Assembly (NCBI GenBank): GCA_015494375.1
Contig: WGBL01000030.1
Coordinates: forward strand, 1 to 10,698
From: Hyphomicrobiales bacterium
GTDB lineage: Bacteria; Pseudomonadota; Alphaproteobacteria; Rhizobiales; S144-23
DNA length: 10,698 nucleotides
Direction of reading: 5' to 3'
Shown: positions 1 to 6,066 of the stretch, piece after piece
Position numbering within the stretch: position 1 is the first letter of the stretch
Layout of the letters: the number at the start of each line of letters is the position of its first letter
Program-made: the position numbers and the translations under genes
The notes under the pieces: model-generated
Databases searched by the model: none
What the model was told of the DNA's origin: nothing
What the model saw: the letters and a program-made list of their open reading frames with translations, nothing else

Positions 1-91
1 TTGCAGAGGGAGCTTTGTCGTTTTTCGCTCTTGTCGTCGTGGTTGTGTTGCTCGTCTTGTGCGTTCACACAATCGTGCTCACACGATGGGA
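1..91. other. Non-coding sequence downstream of the glutamate dehydrogenase gene
   Basis: This short stretch lies beyond the stop codon of the minus-strand dehydrogenase and runs to the left edge. The plus strand is rich in G and T with many TTG/TCG trinucleotides. A small perfect inverted repeat, ATCGTG-CTCA-CACGAT (72-87), could form a 6-bp hairpin just after the stop. No run of T follows it in the direction of the dehydrogenase transcript, so I do not call it a terminator. I see no gene here. Confidence 0.5.
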
Positions 92-103
92 TCACGATGG
101 GAT
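82..103. repeat. Perfect 11-bp tandem duplication across the dehydrogenase stop codon
   Basis: CACGATGGGAT occurs twice in direct succession (82-92 and 93-103). The stop codon of the minus-strand dehydrogenase (TGA, bases 94-92) sits at the junction of the two copies, so one copy encodes the last residues and the other is untranslated. Each copy contains CACGAT, which can pair with ATCGTG at 72-77, so alternative small hairpins are possible. Replication slippage is the simplest origin. Confidence 0.85.
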
Positions 104-3100
104 GAGGTCCCGGGCCTGCGAGGCGGCGACCGTCAGGCGGGCGAGCGTCAGGTTGCCGCTGTCGAGAATGTCATCGAGGCTCTGCTTGGTCCGCACAATA
201 GCCGGGTCGTCCTGCGCGCACCAGCCCTCGAAGCCCCCCGGATGCCCGAGGACGCCGACCGCAAGCTGGCGGTGGGCGTCGCTCAGGATGGCCAGCGTGC
301 TGTTGATGGCGAGCCGGTCGAAGTAGTCCTCGACCGCCATCTCCTCGGCCCGGGCGCGCAATTCGCCGATGCGGAAATAGTCGTCGAGTTGCGCGAAAGG
401 CGCGACCACCTCCGCAATGTCGCGCCCCGTCCTCTCGGCGACGAGCACGGCATTGGGGGCATCGGCGGCAAAGTCGAGCCGGGCGATCTCGCGCGCGAGC
501 CCCTCGGGCACACCGGCCTCGACGAAGCGGGCGCTGCGACGGGCGACGAAGGCGCGCTGGCGCTCGGTAAGCGCACCGTCAAGCGCCTCGACATAAGCCG
601 CCACGCCCGCGCAAAAGCGTTCGAGCACCGGCCCGAGCCCGGCCGAGAAGTCGGCGTGGCGCAAGAACCAGGAGCTCGCCGCGCGCACGAGCTGCTGCAC
701 CTCCAGATAGAGGTCGAGCTGAAGCCGGCCCGGCACCCGGTTGTCGAGCGCATCGATGCGTCGCCAGAGCGCCTCAAGCCCGAACACCTCGGCCACCGCC
801 CAATAGGCCATGACGATGTCGGCCTCGCCATGGCCCGTCTCCTCACCAAGGCGCACGACCATTGTCGAGCCGCCGCGGTTGATGACGGTGTTGGCAAGGT
901 GCATGGCGATGATCTCGCGGCGCAGACGGTGGCCCTTGATGCCCGCGGCGTGGGCCTTGCGCATCTCTTTGGGGAAATACTCAAACAGCACCTTCTCGAA
1001 GGCGGGATCGTCCGGCACTCGGCTTGCCACGAGCGTCTCCTGCAGCGCGATCTTCGCATAGCCGAGCAGGACAGCGAGCTCGGGCCGGGTGAGCGGACGG
1101 CCGCTCTGTCGGCGCGCCTCGATCTCCCCATCGCTCGGCAGCGCCTCGAGCTCACGGTCGAGCTCGCCCGCCGCCTCGAGCGTACGCATGAGCTGCTGCT
1201 GGAAGCCGAGATCGGCAAGGCCGCGCCGCTCGCCAAGGCTGAGCGCCAGTGTCTGCAGGTAGTTGTTCCTGAGACACGCCGCAGCGACCTCGTCGGTCAT
1301 GCGCGCCAAGAGGGCATTGCGTGCCTTCATCGACAGACGGCCCGACTGCACAGCCGGCCTCAGGGCGATCTTGATGTTGACCTCGAGGTCGGAGGAGTTG
1401 ACACCCGCCGAGTTGTCGATGGCATCGGTGTTGACGCGCCCGCCGGCCTGGGCGAATTCGATGCGCGCGCGTTGAGTGAGGCCGAGATTGGCCCCTTCGC
1501 CGATCACCCGCACCTTGAGCTCGGCCGCGGTCACGCGAATGGCGTCATTGGCGCGATCGCCGACGCTTTCGTCGCTCTCGTCGCTGGCCTTCACAAAGGT
1601 GCCGATGCCGCCGAGCCAGAGCAGGTCGAAGCGCGATTTGAGAAGTGCATGGATGAGCTGATTGGGCGTGGCCTTGGCGCCCGTGAGCCCGGTGAGCGCC
1701 CGCATCTCTGCGCTCAGCGGAATGGCCTTGGCGCTCCGCGAATAGACACCGCCGCCTTTCGAGATGAGCGCCTTGTCGTAGTCCTGCCAGCTCGAGCGCC
1801 CCATCTCGAAGAGGCGCTTGCGCTCATGCCAGCTCGCCTCGGGATCAGGGTCTGGGTCGATAAAAATGTCGCGGTGATCGAACGCCGCAACGAGCCGGAT
1901 CTGCTTTGACAGCAGCATGCCATTGCCGAACACGTCGCCCGACATGTCGCCGATGCCGAGGACCGTGAAGGGCGTCGTCTGGATGTCGATATCCATTTCG
2001 CGGAAGTGGCGCTTGACCGCCTCCCAGGCGCCGCGGGCGGTGATCCCCATCTTCTTGTGGTCATAGCCGGCCGAGCCACCCGAGGCGAAGGCATCGCCGA
2101 GCCAGAAGCCGCGGCTTTTCGCGATTTCGTTGGCATGGTCGGAAAACGCGGCCGTGCCCTTGTCGGCGGCGACGACGAGATAGGGGTCGTCATCGTCGTG
2201 GCGGACAACCCGCGCGGGCGGCACGATTTTGTCGCCTTCGAGGTTGTCGGTCAGCTCAATGAGCGCGTTGACGAAGATCTTGTAGGCGGCCACGCCCTCG
2301 GCGAGGATCTCCTCACGCGTGCCCTGGAGCGGCAGCTCCTTGGGCACGAACCCGCCCTTGGCGCCAACGGGCACGATGACGGCGTTCTTCACCTGTTGCG
2401 CCTTGGCCAGCCCGAGCACCTCGGTGCGGTAGTCCTGGGCCCGGTCCGACCAGCGGATGCCGCCGCGGGCGATGGGGCCGCCCCTCAGATGAACCCCTTC
2501 GACGCGCGGCGAATAGACGAATATCTCGGCAAAGGGCTTTGGCTCGGGGGCGTTTTCGATATGCCGGCTCGCGAGCTTGAAGCTGAGCGTCTCGGCCCCT
2601 TCAGCCTCCTCGTCCTCAGGCGCATTGAAGAGATAGAAGTTGGTGCGCACCGTCGCCACAATGAGATTGCGCAACTGGCGGATGATGCGGTCCTCATCGA
2701 GACTCTGGACATTGCCGAGCGCCGTCTCGATGGCCCCGATGACCTCCTCCTGGGCTTGCTTACGGGCGGCGACATCGCCTCCTGCGAATGTGGGTTCGAA
2801 GCGGATTTCGAAGAGCCGCCAGAGGTCGCGCGTAATGGCGGGGTGGCGAACAAGCGTGTCGGAGACATAGCGCTGGCCGAAGGGCGCCCCGATCTGGCGC
2901 ATATAAGCAGCGAGCGCGCGCATCACCGTCGCCTGGCGCCAGCTGAGCCCCGCAGCGACAATCAGACGGTTAAAGTGGTCATCGATCGCGCGCCCTCTGG
3001 CGATGGCCAGAAAGCAGGCCTCGAGCCGGGCCTGGTGGGCGTCGAGATCGAGCGGCGCCCGATCGCGGGTCTCGAGCAGCATATCGTGGAGCTGCACCAC

Positions 3101-4903
3101 CCGCTCGAGGCCATCCTCGATGGGCCTCAGCTTGAACGAGCGCTCGTCGATGACGGAAAAGCCCATGTTCTCGAAAATGGGCACACGGCGACTTAACGGC
3201 AGCGAGGCCTCGAGGCTGTAGATGGCCACGCGCGCCTGGTGGGCGGGGGCTCCGGCCTCGTCATGAAAATCGATGGCGATGGGATTGTCCGGCCCCAGCC
3301 GCTCGACATGGGCGATGTCGGCAGTGGCGCGCTCCGGGCGGAAGTTGTCCTTATAGCCCGCCGAGAAGGCCTTGCGGTAGCGCTCAACGAGTTGCGCGCC
3401 CCGATCGCCCTTGAACGCCTGGCCGATCGCCTCGGCCAGCTCGTCCTCCCAGTCGCGGATGATGGCGCGGACCGCAGCCTCGAGCGCGGCCTCGCTCACC
3501 CGGGGCGTCTCGCCCTCATAGCGGCCGATGATGAAATGCACGCGCACCAGCGGTCCACTGCCGAAGCTCGGATAGAAGGCCGAAACCACCCCCTTGTAGA
3601 CTTCGGCAAGGTGTTGGCCGATACGCTGGCGGGTGAGCGTCGAATAGCGGTCACGCGGTACATAGATGAGCACCGAGACGAAGCGGTCGAACTCGTCGAC
3701 GCGCACGAACACCCGCGTGCGGGGCCGAAGCTCGAGGTCGAGGATGCCGGCCGCAAAGCGCCTGAGGTCCTTGAGCGAGATCTGGAAAAGCTCGTCGCGG
3801 GGAAAGGTCTCGAGCACATTGACGAGCGCCTTGCCGTCGTGGCTGTCGGGCGCAAAGCCGAAGGCATCGAGAACATGGGCGACCTTGCGCCGCAGAAGCG
3901 GGATGTTGCGCGGCGCTCGGGTATAGGCGCCTGAGGTGAAGAGTCCGACGATGCGCAACTCTCCCGCGAGGGTGCCATCCGCGCCATAGAGTTTGGCGCC
4001 GATGTAGTCCATATGCGCGCGCCGGTGCACCTTGGAGACCACATTGGACTTGGTGACGATGAGCGCCTGTGGCGCGGCATAGAACTTGCGCACCTCGGGC
4101 GTCATATGGACGAGCTCGCGGCCGCGCCTGAGTACCCGCACCTCGGGATTGCGCAGGATGCCGAGCCCGCCCTCGGTGCTGGGCTCGAGGGTGCCCGTCT
4201 CGATGTCGCCCTTGAGCGAGAGCGCGCGGACGCCTAGGAATGTGAAATGCCCCTCGTCCAGCCAGCGCAGAAAGGCGATCGCCTCGTCGATGTCGTGAAC
4301 CTTGGGCGGGCTTGCCTCGTAGCGGCGAATGACCTCATCGACGCGCGCGAGCATCAGCTTCCAGTCGTCGACCACGACGGCGACGCTTTCGAGGATGCTC
4401 TCAAGCTCGCGGGCGAGCGTTTCGCGCGATTGGCGCGGGAGGGGCGGCAGATGAATGCGGATATAGCTTTCGCAAGTGGCGCCTTCGAGTGCGCCGCGCC
4501 GCTCGGTAAGCGCGAGGAGGCGACCTTTGCAATCGCGCCTTGCTAGCAGAATGGGATGCGCAATGAACGCCACCTCGAGATTGCGGGCCTCAAGCTCGCC
4601 GATCGTCGAATCGACAAGAAACGGCATGTCGCGGTTGTGGATCTCAACGAGCGTATAGGCGCCTGGGTGGCTCTCAGGCGCACCGTCGATTTGGCGCTCA
4701 ACGACGCGCAGCTTGCGCTCACCGCTCTTGCGCACGCGGATAAAGTCGAACGACTGGCGGATGAGCGCCAAGAGGGTGGCCGGCTCGAAACGTTCGAGGT
4801 CGTCGGTGCTGGTGGCGGCCAGCATGATGCGGGCGAATGTTGCAAGCTCGCCCGCCGCCGCATCTTCCTCTTTGTCGGCAAGCTTGACGATCTCCTCGAT
4901 CAT
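92..4903 (-). CDS. gdhZ: NAD-dependent glutamate dehydrogenase, large (180-kDa) type
   Basis: A 1603-residue protein matching the usual length (about 1600-1650) of the large cytoplasmic NAD-glutamate dehydrogenases, which deaminate glutamate to 2-oxoglutarate and ammonium while making NADH. The first ~700 residues are the long regulatory part (ACT-like modules in this family). The catalytic core begins near residue 800: GGPIARGGIRWSD (808-820), the substrate-lysine motif VGAKGGFVPK (846-855, K849), the nucleotide-binding loop GIGDMSGDVFGNG (983-995), GEGANLG (1135-1141) and the family block around AIDNSAGVNSSDLEVNIKI (1161-1179). A long helical C-terminal domain follows. The start is supported by a purine-rich double Shine-Dalgarno and a normal N-terminus. 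No frameshift or internal stop is seen. The gene is divergent from the AhpD-like gene. The symbol follows Caulobacter usage, where GdhZ also has a cell-division role; that role cannot be read from this sequence. Confidence 0.97.
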   Translation of the reverse strand: MIEEIVKLADKEEDAAAGELATFARIMLAATSTDDLERFEPATLLALIRQSFDFIRVRKSGERKLRVVERQIDGAPESHPGAYTLVEIHNRDMPFLVDSTIGELEARNLEVAFIAHPILLARRDCKGRLLALTERRGALEGATCESYIRIHLPPLPRQSRETLARELESILESVAVVVDDWKLMLARVDEVIRRYEASPPKVHDIDEAIAFLRWLDEGHFTFLGVRALSLKGDIETGTLEPSTEGGLGILRNPEVRVLRRGRELVHMTPEVRKFYAAPQALIVTKSNVVSKVHRRAHMDYIGAKLYGADGTLAGELRIVGLFTSGAYTRAPRNIPLLRRKVAHVLDAFGFAPDSHDGKALVNVLETFPRDELFQISLKDLRRFAAGILDLELRPRTRVFVRVDEFDRFVSVLIYVPRDRYSTLTRQRIGQHLAEVYKGVVSAFYPSFGSGPLVRVHFIIGRYEGETPRVSEAALEAAVRAIIRDWEDELAEAIGQAFKGDRGAQLVERYRKAFSAGYKDNFRPERATADIAHVERLGPDNPIAIDFHDEAGAPAHQARVAIYSLEASLPLSRRVPIFENMGFSVIDERSFKLRPIEDGLERVVQLHDMLLETRDRAPLDLDAHQARLEACFLAIARGRAIDDHFNRLIVAAGLSWRQATVMRALAAYMRQIGAPFGQRYVSDTLVRHPAITRDLWRLFEIRFEPTFAGGDVAARKQAQEEVIGAIETALGNVQSLDEDRIIRQLRNLIVATVRTNFYLFNAPEDEEAEGAETLSFKLASRHIENAPEPKPFAEIFVYSPRVEGVHLRGGPIARGGIRWSDRAQDYRTEVLGLAKAQQVKNAVIVPVGAKGGFVPKELPLQGTREEILAEGVAAYKIFVNALIELTDNLEGDKIVPPARVVRHDDDDPYLVVAADKGTAAFSDHANEIAKSRGFWLGDAFASGGSAGYDHKKMGITARGAWEAVKRHFREMDIDIQTTPFTVLGIGDMSGDVFGNGMLLSKQIRLVAAFDHRDIFIDPDPDPEASWHERKRLFEMGRSSWQDYDKALISKGGGVYSRSAKAIPLSAEMRALTGLTGAKATPNQLIHALLKSRFDLLWLGGIGTFVKASDESDESVGDRANDAIRVTAAELKVRVIGEGANLGLTQRARIEFAQAGGRVNTDAIDNSAGVNSSDLEVNIKIALRPAVQSGRLSMKARNALLARMTDEVAAACLRNNYLQTLALSLGERRGLADLGFQQQLMRTLEAAGELDRELEALPSDGEIEARRQSGRPLTRPELAVLLGYAKIALQETLVASRVPDDPAFEKVLFEYFPKEMRKAHAAGIKGHRLRREIIAMHLANTVINRGGSTMVVRLGEETGHGEADIVMAYWAVAEVFGLEALWRRIDALDNRVPGRLQLDLYLEVQQLVRAASSWFLRHADFSAGLGPVLERFCAGVAAYVEALDGALTERQRAFVARRSARFVEAGVPEGLAREIARLDFAADAPNAVLVAERTGRDIAEVVAPFAQLDDYFRIGELRARAEEMAVEDYFDRLAINSTLAILSDAHRQLAVGVLGHPGGFEGWCAQDDPAIVRTKQSLDDILDSGNLTLARLTVAASQARDLIPS

Positions 4904-4908
4904 TCCGG

Positions 4909-4919
4909 CCCCTCCCTCC
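4909..4919 (-). promoter_or_regulatory. Strong double Shine-Dalgarno of the glutamate dehydrogenase gene
   Basis: On the minus strand GGAGGGAGGGG precedes the ATG, with the proximal AGGGG ending 5 bases before it. It contains two overlapping ribosome-binding sequences and fixes the start codon at 4903-4901. Confidence 0.75.
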
Positions 4920-4938
4920 GCTCTGCTACAAACCCACC

Positions 4939-4951
4939 GGCCTAGTAGGCC
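4939..4951. promoter_or_regulatory. Perfect 13-bp palindrome GGCCTAGTAGGCC, possible operator
   Basis: GGCCTA-G-TAGGCC is a perfect 6+1+6 inverted repeat about 36 bp upstream of the dehydrogenase start. A one-base centre cannot fold as an RNA loop without opening inner pairs, so a site for a dimeric DNA-binding protein is more natural than a hairpin. On the minus strand TACTAG within it could be a poor -10, with TGGCAA 16 bp upstream as a poor -35. If so, a bound protein would block the promoter. The regulator is unknown. Confidence 0.3.
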
Positions 4952-4963
4952 CCGGCCATCCCT

Positions 4964-4990
4964 TTGCCACGCTCGCCACGCTTGCCACGC
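4964..4990. repeat. Three tandem 9-bp repeats, TTGCCACGC type
   Basis: TTGCCACGC, TCGCCACGC and TTGCCACGC follow one another without spacing (4964-4972, 4973-4981, 4982-4990), differing at one base in the middle copy. They lie in the divergent intergenic region, 60-90 bp upstream of the dehydrogenase start. The unit is a multiple of three, but no supported gene covers it. Confidence 0.8.
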
Positions 4991-5007
4991 TCTGGGACGG
5001 GCGCTTC

Positions 5008-5025
5008 TTGAGCGAGTTGAGCGAG
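5008..5025. repeat. Perfect 9-bp tandem duplication, TTGAGCGAG
   Basis: TTGAGCGAG occurs twice in tandem (5008-5016 and 5017-5025), 17 bp after the 9-bp triplet array. The two sets have the same unit length but unrelated sequences, so they arose separately. Confidence 0.85.
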
Positions 5026-5030
5026 CACCC

Positions 5031-5067
5031 CTCTTTTCTTTTTGTCTTTTTGTTTCTCTCGGCCTTT
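5031..5067. repeat. T-rich tract with tandem CTTTTTGT, possible UP-like element
   Basis: A pyrimidine tract rich in T is very different from the GC-rich surroundings. It includes a perfect 8-bp tandem pair, CTTTTTGT (5038-5045 and 5046-5053). It ends about 10 bp before a candidate -35 (TTGGCC, 5077) for the AhpD-like gene, where an A/T-rich promoter UP element would lie. That function is inferred from position and composition only. Confidence 0.45.
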
Positions 5068-5076
5068 CTAGCGCCC

Positions 5077-5104
5077 TTGGCCTTCAGCCCGCTTTGGCTA
5101 AATT
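5077..5104 (+). promoter_or_regulatory. Candidate promoter of the AhpD-like gene
   Basis: TTGGCC (5077-5082) and TAAATT (5099-5104) are separated by 16 bp and resemble a housekeeping -35/-10 pair. The 5' leader would be about 34 bases, ending in GGAG (5134-5137), 7 bases before the ATG at 5145. Matches to consensus are partial and GC-rich alphaproteobacterial promoters are degenerate, so this is tentative. Confidence 0.3.
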
Positions 5105-5144
5105 GGACCGAACCCCCGAGGCCTGACAAGACTGGAGTTGGACC

Positions 5145-5765
5145 ATGGCCGATCGCAATCGTGTGACAGCGCTCGACCTCGGCGCCGAGGATGCGCGCGA
5201 CGAGTTCCTTGAAGGCTATTTCGCCAAGTGCGAGGAGAAGCTCGGCTTCGTGCCCAATGTGCTCAAGGCCTATGCCTTTGATGCCCGCAAGCTGAGAGCC
5301 TTCATCGACATGGCCGACGATCTCATGCTTGGCGAAAGCGGGCTCTCCAAGCTCGAGCGCGAGATGATCGCGGTGGCCGTGAGCGCCGTCAATCATTGCC
5401 ACTATTGCCTTGCGGCCCATGGTGCGGCGGTGCGCTTTCGCTCGGGCGACCCCGAGCTCGGCGAGGTCATTGCCCAGAACTATCGCGCTGCCGAGCTTGA
5501 GCCGCGCCGGAAGGCGATGCTCGATTTCGCCGTCAAGCTGACCGAGGCGCCCGACAAGATCGAGGAGTCCGACCGCGCAAGACTTCGCGAGGCCGGCTTT
5601 TCCGATCGCGACATCTGGGACATTGCGGCCGTGGCGGCCTTTTTCAACATGTCGAACCGGCTGGCGGCAGCCACCGACATGCGGCCGAACCCTGAGTATC
5701 ATCACATGGCGCGCGAAAGGGCGCGCGAGAGGGCCCGCGAAAGGGCGCCCGAGAGCAAGCCTTAA
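5145..5765 (+). CDS. AhpD-like peroxidase-related protein (carboxymuconolactone decarboxylase family)
   Basis: A 206-residue cytoplasmic protein of the family annotated as uncharacterised peroxidase-related enzymes. The signature is SAVNHCHYCLAAHGAAVR (residues 80-97). E73, C85, C88 and H92 have exactly the spacing of the proton-relay glutamate, redox cysteine pair and histidine known from M. tuberculosis AhpD (Glu118, Cys130, Cys133, His137). AhpD carries electrons from lipoylated E2 to the peroxiredoxin AhpC. The ATG has GGAG 7 bases upstream. After the fold ends (about residue 185) a charged tail repeats ARER, encoded by tandem 12-bp units. The gene lies 301 bp upstream of the PDH E2 gene on the same strand, where pdhA/pdhB would often be. 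A redox role is likely from the intact residues, but the substrate is unknown; these proteins are assigned by family rather than by reaction. Confidence 0.88.
   Translation: MADRNRVTALDLGAEDARDEFLEGYFAKCEEKLGFVPNVLKAYAFDARKLRAFIDMADDLMLGESGLSKLEREMIAVAVSAVNHCHYCLAAHGAAVRFRSGDPELGEVIAQNYRAAELEPRRKAMLDFAVKLTEAPDKIEESDRARLREAGFSDRDIWDIAAVAAFFNMSNRLAAATDMRPNPEYHHMARERARERARERAPESKP
5709..5756 (+). repeat. Four tandem 12-bp units encoding an ARER tail
   Basis: Units of the form GCGCGCGAAAGG begin at 5709, 5721, 5733 and 5745. The first three encode Ala-Arg-Glu-Arg exactly; the fourth encodes Ala-Pro-Glu-Ser before Lys-Pro and the stop. The units differ by only a few bases, which suggests recent slippage expansion in frame. 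The product would be a short, highly charged helix at the C-terminus of the AhpD-like protein, outside the conserved fold. Confidence 0.85.
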
Positions 5766-5821
5766 GGCCCCCCTCGGTGGCGCATCCTCTTCACGGACGC
5801 GTGTTTCCGACTTAAGAAGAG

Positions 5822-5876
5822 GGGCGCGAGAAGAGGGGGACAGAAGATGGCTCGCAAAGAGGGCGCGAGAAGAGGG
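5822..5876. repeat. 16-bp direct repeat in purine-rich spacer
   Basis: GGGCGCGAGAAGAGGG occurs at 5822-5837 and again at 5861-5876, with 23 bp between copies. The sequence shares GCGCGAGA with the ARER-coding units about 100 bp upstream, so it may be a decayed relative of that repeat outside the coding frame, or simply the same purine bias. Confidence 0.7.
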
Positions 5877-5921
5877 CTCGAAAACGGTTGCGCCATCGGG
5901 CCCTGGTCGAATCGCACGATA

Positions 5922-6025
5922 GCTCAGAGCGTTGCTCAGAGCGCAGTCGCCCTGAGCGCGCAAGTCGCCAGTGAACGGATCCAATACGAGCCCATATTGC
6001 TCGACACCTCAACGAGGCTCAGAGC
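5922..6025. promoter_or_regulatory. Three GCTCAGAGC palindromes upstream of pdhC, possible operator
   Basis: GCTC-A-GAGC, a perfect 4+1+4 palindrome, occurs at 5922-5930, 5934-5942 and 6017-6025. The first two are 12 bp apart (about one helical turn) within a tandem GCTCAGAGCG pair; the third is flanked by one more matching pair (GGCTC-A-GAGCC, 6016-6026). CTGAGC at 5952-5957 can also pair with GCTCAG at 5934-5939. Phased copies of a palindrome ahead of a central-metabolism gene fit a regulator site, but no known motif is recognised. Confidence 0.35.
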
Positions 6026-6066
6026 CAACTCGCCAAGGAACGGCAAGAAACGGATCGAGACGAGAC

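Larger units (their letters stand above)
5766..6066. other. 301-bp intergenic region upstream of the PDH E2 gene
   Basis: No credible gene is seen. A purine-rich part (5815-5880) carries a 16-bp direct repeat, and a later part (5922-6025) carries three copies of the short palindrome GCTCAGAGC. The codons directly upstream and in frame with E2 (from 5971) do not extend its lipoyl domain in a family-like way, so they are read as leader. I cannot point to a convincing -35/-10 pair or a T-tract terminator for the upstream gene. Confidence 0.5.

Noticed and set aside
59..3196. Long plus-strand open frames (59-1909, 2006-3196) opposite the glutamate dehydrogenase
   Set aside because: They lie antisense to a full-length, motif-complete enzyme. 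GC-rich third positions deplete stop codons on the opposite strand, and the translations show no domains or membrane segments.
4964..5025. The 9-bp tandem repeats as replication-origin iterons or a CRISPR array
   Set aside because: Too short, too few, no DnaA boxes or Rep gene nearby, and no unique spacers between units.
5759..5768. 10-bp palindrome GCCTTAAGGC at the AhpD-like stop codon
   Set aside because: Short, single copy, and overlaps coding sequence; chance is a sufficient explanation.
4926..5984. A 352-residue minus-strand open frame across the divergent region and the AhpD-like gene
   Set aside because: It is antisense to the well-supported AhpD-like gene, and its extension is repeat-encoded. 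No recognisable motif.
5971..6066. An upstream GTG start for pdhC adding 32 residues
   Set aside because: PDH E2 proteins of this type start at the MPIPILMPALSPTM block; the added residues are atypical and include one of the palindromes.
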